DNA of 28,251 nucleotides from contig JAACJK010000204.1 of NCBI GenBank assembly GCA_013368325.1, positions 1-28,251 of the forward strand. The letters run 5' to 3'. This document shows, piece by piece, positions 1 to 10,647 of this stretch. A program made the position numbers and the translations under genes. This DNA is from Ephemerocybe angulata. Its lineage: Eukaryota > Basidiomycota > Agaricomycetes > Agaricales > Psathyrellaceae. Positions within the stretch are counted from its first letter, which is position 1, and the number at the start of each line of letters is the position of its first letter. Under the pieces are notes generated by a model. The model made no database searches. It had not been told where the DNA came from and saw nothing but the letters and a program-made list of their open reading frames with translations.

Positions 1-228
1 GGCGCTTGGCCGGCGGGCCAGTCTTATGGTGACAGCGACACCGCCACGATCTTATCTTATCTCGTACTTCCTTGTCACACTTTGTGACAGTGACACAAAC
101 ATCTCTTCCTGCAGCGCGCAGGGAATCGACTTTTTCTTCTACTCCTCCATGGTCCATTTTCCTCGAACGTATAAAAACGCTCAACATCCAGCAAATAAGA
201 GCCTGTAGGCAACTATAGAAGGTGAAAA
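1..228 (+). promoter_or_regulatory. Upstream region and likely core promoter of BRF1
   Basis: A TATA-like box (TATAAAAAC) lies at 170-178, about 50 bases before the BRF1 start codon. Further up, GTGACA/TGTCAC words recur: GTGACAGCGACAC near 30-42, and TGTCACAC facing TTTGTGACAGTGACACAAA around 73-99, which forms overlapping inverted repeats. This looks like a binding-site cluster, but the factor is unknown. No gene is visible in this stretch; the 60-residue open frame at 26-208 has no recognisable character. Confidence 0.45.
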
Positions 229-2469
229 ATGGTATGTATTTTCCTTCTCATGCGCGCTGAGTCTGCTAACGTTATCTCTAGACAGTATGCAACGAGTGCG
301 GAGGCACCGTTATCGAATATGACACCGCCGCAGGCAACGGTTTCTGTGTAAAATGTGGTACAGTAGTGGAAGAAAATGTCATTGTTAATGAGATTAACTT
401 TGGAGAGACCTCCAATGGCGCGGCTATGGTCCAGGGAAGCTTCGTTGCTCAAGGCGCCAGTAAGTAACCACATTCTATCTAATACTTCGGGCTTAACAGT
501 TGTCTAGCCCATGCACGCATGAGCGGACCCTACGGGAACCGAGGAAGCAACGAATCGCGGGAACAAACGATAGCGAACGCGAACCGGAAGATCCAATCTA
601 TCGCCAACGCTCTGCGGCTCTCCGAGGTCGTCTGCCTCGCCGCGACCCGCCTGTACACCCTCGCGGTCGAGCACAAGTTCACCAAGGGCCGCAAGAGCCT
701 CAACGTCGTCGCCGTCTGCCTCTACGTCGCCTGCCGCCAGAAGGAAACCAAGACCTACATGCTGATCGACTTCTCGGACCTGCTCCAGGTCAACGTCTTC
801 GAGCTCGGGCACACGTACCTCCAGCTCGTGCAGACGCTCAACCTGCGTCTGCCCCTCGTCGACCCGTCGCACTACATCTCGCGGTTCGCGGCGCTGCTGG
901 AGTTTGGGGAGGAGACGCACAAGGTCGCGACGGATGCCGTGCGGCTGGTGCAGCGGTTTGACAGGGATTGGATGAGCCGCGGGGACGGCCTGCTGGGATT
1001 TGCGGGGCGGCGTTGTTGCTTGCGGCGCGGATGAACAACTTTAGGAGGAGCGTGGAGGAGATTGTGCAGGTGGTGAAGATTGCGGATACGACGTTGAAGA
1101 AGCGCTTGGACGAGTTCAAGGCGACGCCGAGTGGGAGTTTGACGTTGGCGGACTTTCGGAATGTGTGGCTGGAGGAGGAGATGGACCCGCCTGCGTACAC
1201 GAAGGGAAAGGAAAAGGAGGAGGAGGAGAAAAGAAAGGGAGCGAATCGAGAACGGGGAGGTGGACGGAGAAGAGGGAAAAAAGAAGAAGAGAAGGGAAGA
1301 AAGGAAAGGAAAAAGAAAAAGAAGAAAGGAAAGCGAAACGGGGACAAGAGGAGGAGGATGAAGAGGAGGAGACGCCGCCCCCGCCAGAGCCATTAGACCC
1401 TCAACGACGGAATCCTGGCTGAAGCCTTCGCACCACCGCCTGAGGACGACCTGAGCAACATTGACCCCGTGTTACTTGGCGAAACTTCCTCAATCATTCT
1501 CCCAATACCCATACCGGCAGACATGCCACCGCCCGCTTCGCTCGTCGACGAAACCGTCTCCCTTGCGCTCACGGAAGAAGTTGCAGGGTTCCTGCGCAAC
1601 AAAGAAGGCGCGGCCTGTCCAGCGCATTGGACGAAGCAGAGGAACGACGCCTAGCCGCGATCATGGCTGGGGACGACCTCGAAGGCCTGGATGAAGATGA
1701 GTTGGACCGCTTCATCCTCAATGAAGAGGAGGTCAAGATCAAGGAGCGCGTGTGGGTCGAACTGAACAAGGACTACCTGGAGGCATTGGCTGGTGCGTTT
1801 TTTTTTTGCATGAAATTTTCGCATGTGGGGGTGTTTTGGTGTACTTGAAGCATCGTTCAGATGTTGAACCTTTTGCTCAGTGCGTTGCTGACTTTCTTTG
1901 TTGCAGCTAAAGGGGACCAGACGGAGGCAGAGGCAAAGGCCAAGAGTCGGAAGGTTCGTATCTCGCTCATGCCACTTTTTTCAGTGAGTTGACCCCTTCT
2001 TCTCCAGCGCCGGAAAACGACGAACAAGCCGCGCGACGCTTCGACAGCGGCGGGTGGGTCCGCTGCCGAGTCCGTGCGGAACCTCATCAAGAAAAATCCA
2101 AAATACTCCAAGCGCATCAAACTACGATGCGCTCAAGGATCTCTTCGTCGACGGCCAGAACGCGCCCCGTCGTTCTCGCAGATGATGCGGAACATGGGTG
2201 GGAAAGGACGACGATGGGCTCTACGTCTTGCCTGATGACGAGCGGGGCCAGAGCATGGCCCGGGCCTCGACGTGGATGGGAAGGAGGACGGCGATGGGGA
2301 GGGCGTGGTGGTGATCGTGGAGGATGAGGCGCCCCCGCCGATACGAGCGGCGGGTAAGGCTGTGGCCCAGGATATGGATGTGGATGTGGATGACGAGGAC
2401 GATGAGGAGGATGCGGAGGGAGACGAGGTGGTGGGTGGGTGGGAGGATGCGTATGAGCAGGAAATCTGA
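229..2469 (+). CDS. BRF1: Transcription factor IIIB subunit Brf1 (TFIIB-related), several frame breaks
   Basis: Brf1 is the TFIIB-like subunit of TFIIIB. It bridges TBP, TFIIIC and RNA polymerase III at tRNA and 5S promoters in the nucleus. Seen here, in order: a zinc ribbon (CNECGG, then CVKCG), two cyclin-type repeats (SLNVVAVCLYVACRQ; AGICGAALLLAARMNN), a Lys/Glu-rich linker, the TBP-binding Brf1 block (DLEGLDEDELDRFILNEEE), the SKRINYDALKDLF motif, and an acidic tail ending WEDAYEQEI. Proposed exons are 229-231, 282-459, 508-1792, 1907-1953 and 2008-2469; the first coding exon is only the ATG. The frame breaks near 980 (a GGGG run, one base short), in the purine-rich linker (about 1215-1400), near 1605, near 2121 (one A too many) and near 2160-2200. 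Because conserved residues continue on both sides of each break, I take it as a working gene with consensus errors; a decayed copy is the alternative. Confidence 0.9.
1266..1333 (+). repeat. 68-nt pure purine run inside BRF1
   Basis: Every base from 1266 to 1333 is A or G, within a wider purine-rich stretch (about 1199-1370). It codes for the Lys/Glu/Arg linker between the cyclin repeats and the Brf1 block. All three frames are open across most of it, so the frame slips here cannot be placed exactly. Such runs can form triplex DNA and are poorly resolved by long-read base calling. Confidence 0.85.
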
Positions 2470-2749
2470 GGCTTGGGCGACGTTATCATTAATTGTATAC
2501 TTATACCTCATGTTAGAGCTTTTACGCTGCATTCTGTTATTTCGGTGTGTGAGACTCCTGACCGTCTTCAATTTGGCCCTATCTGATTTTTGACCTTCTT
2601 TAGCTGGATTGGGGTAGCACTAGGACCATATGAAACTGTGGTTGGTTTCACCCATGACGTCCATCACTGGCTCCTTCCAACACTTGCAAAAGACCTTCTC
2701 CAAGCAGCTCCAGTATACCAGTCCATGCCCAGGAGAAGAAGCGCTGAAA

Positions 2750-4490
2750 ATGTCGCCCACCACTCTATCTGAACTGCCGATAGAGCTTCTAACGAAAGTT
2801 TTCATGAATCTTGAGTTGAATGATATCCTGCGTGCCCGGACGGTGCGCATTTCTTTCGCGATTCTGGCTACGCCAGGTATTGGAGACATCCAGGATTCAT
2901 ACTCATTTAGGTCTGTAAATCGATGCACAGTGCAAGTCGCATCCTCCAGGTCTGGAGATCACTCGCTTTGAGGAGTATCGGGACAACGCTCCCACAACCG
3001 TTCTTCTTTCCGAAACCTCTTCAGGAATGCTCTTCTTCGGATATCGAGTCTTCGATCAGACGGTGGGAGGCAGACTGGGCATTGAAGAGCCCTGGAGACT
3101 GTTTTGCGCCCTGTCGTCATGGAAGGGCAGTCCGTCATGGAAGGGCAGTTGGGTACTGCAGGTACTGCAAAGTTCTGGTCGTTTTGCATGGTGCCAGGCG
3201 GACAGTTCGCAATCGCAGGTATGACGGATGGGTCGGTGTGGGCCTACAACCTATTCGACGACCCGGCGTCTTCCTCTACGGTCCGGGCGAAGCTGTTGGT
3301 TCGGGCCCCATTCCCTTCGCAAAATCGCATGCAGCTCCATCTTGCAATGGACTACGTGTCGGATGAAGCATTGGGCGATACTCGAGGAATCTATTGCTTG
3401 TCACAATTTAACCTTGCTGTTATCGCGTTACCCCGGGCCCCTCCCAACGGACTACGAATTGCGAATATTTCTGTTTGGCGTATTTGCATCTCTCGTCCTG
3501 GGAACGCTGGCACTTCTGGAAGGCATGAAATCAACCTGGGAGGCCGCCTAGCGTCGTTTATGGTAATGGCGGATGCGGGGTTCTTTGGACTCAGCCTGTA
3601 TGGAAAGGCCATCGCTTACGGCCTGTTTTTCCCATTAGGGTCAAGATGCACGGTCATCGCTCAATGGCAAGACGCTAATGGCAAAAAGGAGCACGACGAG
3701 TTTCTTCGTTGGTACATTCAGGACACGCTACCCATGGTATGTTTGGAGTGATATACCGGCGAATATATGGGAAATCTGATATCCTTTATTTTAGGCGTCT
3801 CACCTTCTCCCTGGTGACCGTATTATACTCGCTGAGCACACTACTGTCACGATGTACAACTGGCGATTGCATTGCCCAACTTCTACCCTTCCCCTCCGAA
3901 CACCAGCTGCGTCAACTTGAAAGAGTCCCTTTAAGAAACGTTCATACCCTGGTGGCCAGCGCGTCCGACATTTCCATTTCTTCCCCATTCCTCATGAGAG
4001 GCACCACTCGACTTGTGGTTCTCACAAGAGAAGCACTGCACTCACTGACAATTCTGTGGACGGCGACAACTCTCAGGCGGGCGCCATCCAAGAGTCGCAA
4101 CTGCTCCTCAGAGCCTCTGATTTCTGCCCAAGCGGCCGATTTGCAGCACCCTGGTACTTCGAACTCGGATTCTGTCGCGCGGTCGGTATCCACGGGGGAA
4201 AAGACCTCTCTGCCATCTATGCTGTCCAATATCGCGTCGAGGACGATCATGTACCCGAGACAGCACCGTATCAACCAACGTACGAAAGGCACCCTCATAC
4301 GTTCGACAGGCGTCCATCCCATATCCTGTATGACCAGTTCACGAACCGGGTTGTTCTAACCGACATCAAACTCTCTCACTTCATCACGCTATCCAGCCAT
4401 GCCTCGCATGCCGTCGATGACGACGAGGTCTTAGTCGAGGGCAGGGAGGACGACATGGTTGAGGGTACATTTCCATCCGCAGCCAACTAG
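2750..4490 (+). CDS. F-box domain protein, basidiomycete type
   Basis: An N-terminal F-box (LSELPIELLTKVFMNLELND, residues 6-25, continuing into RARTVCKSMHSASR) marks this as a likely substrate adaptor of an SCF ubiquitin ligase, binding Skp1. The remaining roughly 500 residues match no domain I recognise; a stretch (MVPGGQFAIAGMTDGSVWAY) resembles one WD/beta-propeller-like blade, as in many Agaricomycete F-box proteins. Exons: 2750-2842, 2911-3736 and 3795-4490; introns of 68 and 58 bp have GT-AG ends. The frame slips once near 3100 (TTTT run, one T too many), and the last exon leaves its frame between about 3870 and 4050, where a neighbouring frame reads more convincingly, then returns. 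The target protein cannot be guessed. Confidence 0.75.
3115..3148 (+). repeat. Short tandem duplication in the F-box gene
   Basis: The 16-mer CGTCATGGAAGGGCAG occurs at 3115-3130 and again at 3133-3148 (period 18), giving a repeated VMEGQ peptide. The period is a multiple of three, so the frame is kept. Confidence 0.85.
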
Positions 4491-5129
4491 TCGATAGTTT
4501 ACGTTGCACGATTATCTGAACTACTTCAACCTTTTTCCACAGAGTGCCGGAGTGTAGGGCTGGAGTTGGCAGCCTGCAAGGGCTTTGCACGAGGACAGAA
4601 ATAAGGCCGTATCCGCACCCGTAGACCGAATGAGGCCGAAGTGGGTGTCAGTATGCAATGGTCCACCGCAGCCACGTATTCACTTTGGCATCCAAGACAG
4701 GAGATATTGATTCTGGTCGGAGATCAATGAGCGCCCGCCGTTGCTCGTTCGGGTGTGCATGGAAGAGAAGGAGAGGTGAGAGCGGCTGTATGGCGTGATT
4801 AACCGGGGGGCGATATCTCGATCCTGGACGATGCAGCAGGGGAATTCGTAGCGGCGTCTGCTGAGCTGTAGATTCACATGCGAGTCCGTTGGCCACCATC
4901 TAGATGTAATGTATTCAGTTCATAAGCCGCAAACCGAACTCGACCAAACTCCGACGCGCGCGCCAACCTCGAGTCAGATCGACCCTCTACTCTACTCAGC
5001 GCCTATGTACTCTAACGTCTCCTCCTCATTTCTCTCTTTCCACTGCCCTGTACGTGAACACATCACTTTTATCCAGTTTGCAATGGGATTTTTCGACCTA
5101 TGATATCCCATGTAAGTACTAGAATGTGA
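4491..5129. other. Intergenic stretch between convergent genes
   Basis: This lies between the stop of the F-box gene (+) and the stop of the 278-residue gene (-), so it should hold two 3' untranslated regions and polyadenylation signals. The open frames here (for example 4648-4899 on the minus strand and 4909-5103 on the plus strand) have no recognisable domain or plausible splice context. I see no gene. Confidence 0.6.
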
Positions 5130-6178
5130 TTACATTAATGCAGAACTCACCCAGCCAGAAATGACGGCCGCAACTACATCACATCTCTCCTTCAAAGGCG
5201 AAGGTTTGAGTGATGCTGAGCTGTAAGGGATAGGGTTTGTTGAACCAAGTAGCGAGAACTCGTCGGTGTAGTGATAGACGGCCCCAGTGCCCGAAGCATC
5301 AGCCTCGAGGATGATAAAAATCCAGTTCTGCCCATTGGTCAATCCGCCACGAATGACATCTTTCCTGGAAACCATAATTCAATATAGAGATAAGATGATA
5401 TATCAGTGCTCACTCCATGGACTTCATACCCGCAAACATTTTCCCCACAGTCTGTGGAAGATAAGGTTTAAGAGGAACACCAACGACCTCTGCCTCATCA
5501 ATGAACAAACAGAGGCCATCACGGTTTCGTTCCAACCTTAGGTCTGAACTTGGGAAATATTGTCCTGGCAGCGCACATGAGTATAGCAAGTATGCTGTGG
5601 AGTTCACAGACTACATACCAGTGAGGTCCTTTGGACCCATGAAGAGTGCATAGTCCACAAAGCCAGAAAGAACCGTCTTGCATTGAACAGGGACATCCAG
5701 AAATTGTTCGAGGCTCAGCACCAACCCATTGTCTGTGCAATCAAGTATGGCTTTTACTCGAAACAAGAAAGCATCAATCCACAATTGAGCGCCAGCTGCG
5801 TTCTAGCTAATATGCTTAATTATGGCACAAACTGAATACTGGATTATGACGCACTGGAGATGCAAAGCTCTGAAGCATGTTGAGGTGATGAACTAGCATG
5901 TCTGATGACCACATATGTTCCTGAGCCCTGTTAGCTGAATTTCTGGCAGCGGTCCTGGCATTTTTCGCATTGTAGACCAAGCTCGGACGGGCGGCACAGC
6001 GGACACCAAGACCCTCAAGTTCGGCCTCGCTCAAACCACTGAGGTTATCAGTCTAGGAAGGGTGCATTAGAATAGTGGGAGAGTGAAAATTTGACAGTAT
6101 TTAACATACCACATGGTCATCTAATTCTTCAGACGGTGCACTGGATGCTGAAGACAGTTCGCTTGAGTCACGGTCCAT
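5130..6178 (-). CDS. Intact five-exon gene, 278-residue protein of unknown function
   Basis: Five exons join in one frame without any correction: 6110-6178, 5855-6052, 5619-5802, 5414-5564 and 5130-5364. The four introns are 49-57 bp with clean GT-AG ends. The product starts MDRDSSELSSASSAPSEELD, then has an Arg/Asn-rich helix region (YNAKNARTAARNSANRAQEH) and a C-terminal block RGGLTNGQNWIFIILEADA. I associate that last pattern with a large uncharacterised family in Agaricomycetes; its function is unknown, and no catalytic motif can be defended. There is no signal peptide or membrane segment. The last exon could instead splice at 5151 to a stop at 5098, but that intron would be only 32 nt, so I prefer the stop at 5130. 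Confidence 0.75.
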
Positions 6179-6279
6179 GGAAGTAGAGTTACAGGGAGGT
6201 TAATGGTCAGACTTGTCTTTACCCTCCTCCTTGGAAACTTATATGTAAACAAATACAGTATATGACGCAGCACAAAAGT

Positions 6280-6312
6280 GTCTCTGGGCCCCACTAGTTG
6301 GGGCCCAGAGAC
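6280..6312. repeat. Perfect 13-bp inverted repeat (hairpin) 5' of the 278-residue gene
   Basis: The arms GTCTCTGGGCCCC (6280-6292) and GGGGCCCAGAGAC (6300-6312) are exact reverse complements, separated by ACTAGTT. The repeat sits about 100 bases before the minus-strand start codon at 6178. It could be an operator, an mRNA hairpin if transcribed, or the footprint of a small palindromic element. Confidence 0.9.
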
Positions 6313-6735
6313 ATCATCATGTGTCACTTTCCAGCCGTGAGCGCTCGATCATTCGTACGAGGCGCCACTCATGGAAGCGCCCAGGGGCTCCTTGGGCGCC
6401 TGCCCAAATTGACCAGCAAGAAAACCGCGAAGAGACATTGATTTAGGTTCGCCTTCGGGTCTTGAACTTAAACAAGCTCGTCGGTCAGATCTCAGAATGC
6501 TCGGCGCTCGCTGTCGACAACAGCGATCAAACGATCAATTCGACAATGGTGGGTTTCCTTCACACCACCACCACGACAATTCAAAGTAAGAGAAAAACGA
6601 CTTGGATCCCGCAGTAAACGGCTCACAGAACACATAGGATTCATCTTGGACTCACAGCCCTCTGTCACGTTCGCTTCACGCTTGTCGCAACCGCTTCCGA
6701 ACGACCGATTTTCGGAAGCGCCCAAACCTAGATAT
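6313..6735. other. Intergenic region between divergent genes
   Basis: This lies between the divergent 278-residue gene and tatD. A weaker hairpin (GCGCCCA, then TGGGCGC) lies near 6377-6399. The 77-residue minus-strand open frame at 6492-6725 has no recognisable features. No gene is called. Confidence 0.5.
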
Positions 6736-6832
6736 AATCAACCAGCGACTCTATTGCACCAGCTATAAAACCTCCAAGTTCCGAGATACAATCACCCAAC
6801 GATTCTATTGCACCAGCTCCAAATACCGAAAA
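6736..6832 (+). promoter_or_regulatory. tatD core promoter with duplicated 29-bp box
   Basis: Two near-identical 29-mers occupy 6736-6764 and 6790-6818 (26 of 29 match), both ending CTATTGCACCAGCT. A TATA box (TATAAAA) at 6764-6770 directly follows the first copy, 63 bases before the tatD ATG at 6833. The second copy probably lies around the transcription start or in the 5' leader. Function is inferred from position only. Confidence 0.55.
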
Positions 6833-7824
6833 ATGGGCAAGAAGAAAGGATCTAGCACCCCGCAGCGTCGACCCTCCTCATGCGACACCTCCGACGACGA
6901 ACCATCGTCGACACCCACCAACATCTGGCATCGACGTTCGAGATGTACCGGGGGCGTTACTCCACCCGGGGTGAAGGACGTGAACGACCTGCCCGCCATC
7001 GAGACCGGTATACGACTTCGCCAGAGTCATGGTACGAAGGCCGGGGTGTAGAAGCTATCGTCGACGTCTGGTGCGAGGTCGAGCAGAACAAGACCCGACT
7101 GTGGAAGGAGTTTGCGGATGCAGCCTTGGAAAAGGAAGCAAATGGGGGGTCGATGCAGTACTGGTTCGTCATCGGGGTCCATCCGCACGAGGCGAAGAAC
7201 TACGACGACGAGATGGAGAAACTGCTGCTCGAAGCCGCCGAGCACCCTCGGTGTGTCGGTCTTGGGAGATGGGGCTCGACTACCACTACAGCTTGTCGCC
7301 ACACGACGTCCAGCAGCGCGTCTTCCGCACCCAGCTCGAGCACGCCGTGCGCCTCAACAAGCCCCTCACGATCCACACGCGCGAGGCAGAGGAGGATACG
7401 AGCGGATCCTGAAGGAGGTCGTGCCGAAGGACCACAGAATACACATCCACTGTTTCACCGACTCGCCGACTTTGCGAAACGGCTGCTCGATTGGTTCCCG
7501 AACCTCTATATCGGCGTGACGGGAGTCGTCACCTATGCGACGAATGCCAACACGAGCCAGGTTGTCAAGGAGCTCGTGTCGGCGGAAGGCTCTCCGTTGC
7601 GAATTGTGCTCGAGACGGATGCGCCGTACATGGTGCCTGCGAACCTGTACGACGCGCTACCCGCGATCAAGGGCAAGCGGTTCCCAGTCTGCCATACTGG
7701 GATGGTGCCTTGGACGGCCCAGTTCGTTTCAAATGCCCTTCAAGGCACCGAGGATGGTCCTTGGACGGCGGATCGTATCATGATAGACGCTAGGGAGAAC
7801 GCGAGGAGCGTCTACGGCATATGA
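6833..7824 (+). CDS. TatD-family metal-dependent deoxyribonuclease, frame-broken
   Basis: TatD enzymes are TIM-barrel metallo-hydrolases with 3'-5' exonuclease activity on DNA. All the family blocks are present: VDTHQHL (metal-binding HxH), GVHPHEAK, EMGLDYHY, LTIHTREAEED, RIHIHCFTDSP, VTGVVTYATNANTS and the catalytic LETDAPYM, ending ENARSVYGI. The start MGKKKGSSTP fits the fungal members, about 330 residues long. No intron is needed. The blocks sit in different frames, with breaks near 6897, 6955, 7000, 7030, 7270 (GGG where GGGG is expected), 7400 (a G short) and 7470; from there to the stop the frame is clean. Metal ligands and catalytic residues all remain, so I read these as sequence errors; a young pseudogene is possible. 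Confidence 0.85.
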
Positions 7825-8412
7825 GAGGTCATGCATAGAATCTAGGTACGTCTCTCTTCCCCCCAAACGATCTCTCAACTGAAGCTTACCTCTACAACAA
7901 GACTGACAACATCGCCGTGCTCCTTTCGAACCTCAAATCGCCAGAAATGATCACCCACACTCTCCCCCACAGATAGATGCTCTCGGGCGAATCTCGCTCA
8001 TTAAAACACCACAATTCCGAACTCCCCTTCTCTCCACTCCGTTCCACTGTCAGCGTCCTCCTTCGCAATATATTTGAATGACGTTGATCTATTCATGGCG
8101 CCTAGGATCGCCCGCTGGCCAATCAGCGTCGTTGGAGGATAAGAAGTATCGACGACATCTCGCGTTCTTTCGAACGGCCTTCTGTGACAAGTGATCTTGA
8201 GGTGGGCGCACCAACCACCATCAAAATTTGTCGAAGGATCGAAAAGCAAGAAAAGAACGAGAATTCGAATTCGGCCCCCAAGCGGGCCCGCTCCTAGGGT
8301 TATGCGGAGAAGAATATTGAAGGTCTCCGCCGCCTTCGCATATAAAATGGGGCCTTTTCGTATCTGAACCCTTATCCTCGTTCGCTGAACCTTGAAGGAT
8401 AGCTTGCCCTTG
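7825..8412 (+). promoter_or_regulatory. Intergenic region with TATA box of the first DUF1996 gene
   Basis: A clear TATA box (CATATAAAATGG) lies at about 8338-8350, 65-75 bases before the ATG at 8413. The long minus-strand open frames here (8001-8450, 8221-8454) run across the promoter and first exon and look like chance. No other gene is seen. Confidence 0.6.
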
Positions 8413-10203
8413 ATGCTGTTGGTTTCTGTTATTACCGCTGCGCTCGCCATTCATGGTGCACAGGCCTTGATCGTTTCCCGTGCTCTCAGCTCGTCACTGA
8501 GAGGTTGGATCCGTGCGTATAGTTCCTTAATCTCCACCGCCTGACCTAACTGACATCCAATCAGGCTCGTCACTCCTGGCCAGGTATCCCCGCATTTGCA
8601 CCAGATCGTTGGAGGGTACGTCTCTCTCCCCTCTGAAAGTAAGTAAATAGGCTGACTGGATTCGCCCCTTTCCAGAATGCGTAAGCACGATTTATCGTAC
8701 CCTATTCTTTGCCCAGCACTGACTGCTGCTTAACAGGTTCAACCTCACCATGGACCCAGCCTCGATCTCCCCACCATCCGCGACGTGCACGACGTGCCGC
8801 TTCGTCGAAGATAAATCCAACTATTGGACCGCCGTCATGTACTTCAGGCATAGAAACGGGAGTTACATCCGAGTATGCTATCCAAATCCATTGTCTATCC
8901 AGCTCCTAAGTACTTACATTCATCTTAGGTCCCACAAATGGCGAACCACAACACTGGCCCCGGACTGCAAGACGGCGGCATGACAGTGTACTACTTCCAG
9001 CCCGGTACTGATGAAGGCGTTACTGCCTTCCCTCCTGTAAGGTTCCATCGTTCCTTCCTCGACAACAACCCACTCATACTGGTGGTGATAGGGCTTCCGT
9101 ATGCGTGTGGGGTACCCGAACCTCCGCGCCAATACTCTCGATCCCCAAGACATCTCTTCCCGGGCTGTCACTCTCCGATGCTTTGACGGGTTGAGCCTCG
9201 GAAACGGAGCTCCTGGTTATGATACTGCCGATTCGTTCTCCTTCCCCGCGGCCCGTGCAGCGGTGGTATTAGGTCGAACATTTACTTCCCTCAGTGCGTC
9301 TTGCGGATACCCTAGTCATTCACATTGGTATTGACAGTAACAACGCAATCTAGGTGCTGGGATGGTGTGAACCTTGATAGCCCAACCCACGAGGTCCGTG
9401 GTTCCCGTTACATCTGAATAGCCAGGTTTGCTCAACGAAATCTCACAGAGCCACGTTACCCACCCCGCTGGCGCCTTCTTCGGCGCTCGCTGCCCATCCA
9501 GCCACCCCGTCCACATGCCAGTTCTCTTCATGGAGATCGTCTGGGACACCCGCCCTTTCAACGACAAGTCGCTCTGGCCTGAGGATGGCTCCCAGCCTTC
9601 CTGTTCAGCATGGGTGATCCGTAAGCCTCCCTCTCTGGATCGCCCTTCATCATCCTAATATGCTAATCGGATTTGTAGCACTGGGTTCGGACAACACGCG
9701 ACTACGTCTTCGGCTGGAGGGTGACTCTCTCCAGCGCGCGATGGACACTTGCACCGGTGGAGACGGTATCCCGACCAACTGCCCAGAGCTCACCGTGCAA
9801 GACATGGACTCCATGAACGCCTGCAAGCAGCACGCCAAGGTCCCCGAGATCGTTGAGGGTCAATGTAAGATATCGTTCATCTATCTCTCCTCACCACCAT
9901 ATCAACGCCTAATGACCTTTGGCATTTCAGATATCGAGCGCCTCCCAGGCTGCAATCCCATCCCAAGCTGGCCCAGCATCGGCCACCGTTGTGACCGAGT
10001 GCGACGCTGCGAGTACCACGGCTGCTCCGCTCCCGACCGTCCCACCCGCCATCGTCGTGCCGCCCTGGACCGTGTGCCATTCCGGTCCCGGAAGCGAGCC
10101 GTTGGTGCCCAATTGCGACTCTATCCCGCCCAAGACGACTGTGGCTGATCCTGGCCCTGCGAGGACGGCCGCTCCTGTCGTCACCGCGCAACCTGTTGCT
10201 TAG
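8413..10203 (+). CDS. Secreted DUF1996 protein, no CBM1
   Basis: A hydrophobic N-terminus (MLLVSVITAALAIHGAQA) looks like a signal peptide, so the product is probably secreted. The DUF1996 core follows: PCSQLVTERLDP, LVTPGQVSPHLHQIVGG, CTTCRFVEDKSNYWTAVMYF, NTGPGLQDGGMTVYYFQP, FMEIVWDTRPFNDKSLW and MDTCTGGDGIPTNC. The biochemical role of DUF1996 is not established. Ten exons are proposed (8413-8512, 8565-8615, 8676-8680, 8737-8872, 8929-9036, 9092-9293, 9354-9393, 9449-9620, 9679-9864, 9931-10203); the third is 5 nt long. A Pro/Thr/Ala-rich tail ends at a stop at 10203 without a CBM1, unlike the paralogue at 22484. About seven single-base breaks are needed, mostly a missing base in short C, G or T runs. 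Confidence 0.8.
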
Positions 10204-10647
10204 TGGTTTGAAATCGAGGAGGAGAGTTCGACGAGGGTTCGATTGTTAGGGGTCGATGTAGCTATGATTCGATCTTATGCACAAGTCTTTCCTGAATGGA
10301 TATGTAGATTCTGAAGTCGTCCTGAAGTGTGCGCGCTGAATCATGCGCATGTCCTTAAAATGAAAGGGTGGAACGAATCAACCATCCCTATCCTTAGGGC
10401 AATCTTAGGCGCCAGGCGCCTAGCTGGCCCGGGCGCGCGCAGTCTACGATCAATTACCGCCGCGAACTACCACCACGACTGCTTGACTTTGGATCAACTT
10501 TAATATATGTATTCATAGGGTAAGAGGCACCCGTGCGGACCATACACTTGCGCAATCGCATTCTGTCGAACTAGCTCAGTTTTAAGCTTATGTACATAGA
10601 GTTGTGACATTAACGAGGCTTCACAGTCCACTTCTAGAGTCGTGACG
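10204..10647. other. Intergenic region with a small perfect palindrome
   Basis: The palindrome TAGGCGCC-A-GGCGCCTA lies at 10406-10422, followed by GC-rich GGCCCGGGCGCGCGC. It is about 200 bases after the DUF1996 stop, outside any gene. It may belong to a degenerate repeat. No coding region is supported. Confidence 0.55.

Noticed and set aside
2133..2571. Ser/Pro/Thr/Ile-rich minus-strand open frames over the BRF1 3' end
   Set aside because: They mirror the acidic, codon-biased tail of BRF1 and have no independent support.
5098..5150. Extra terminal exon for the 278-residue gene (stop at 5098)
   Set aside because: It would need a 32-nt intron, while all other introns of this gene are 49-57 nt.
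6880..7824. Single 314-residue open frame as the complete TatD protein
   Set aside because: Its middle part (about 7000-7030 and 7265-7470) is out of frame; the TatD motifs there are found in the other two frames, so this open frame is a mosaic of true and shadow sequence.
8001..8454. Minus-strand open frames over the DUF1996 promoter
   Set aside because: They overlap a clear plus-strand TATA box and signal-peptide exon and show no domain.
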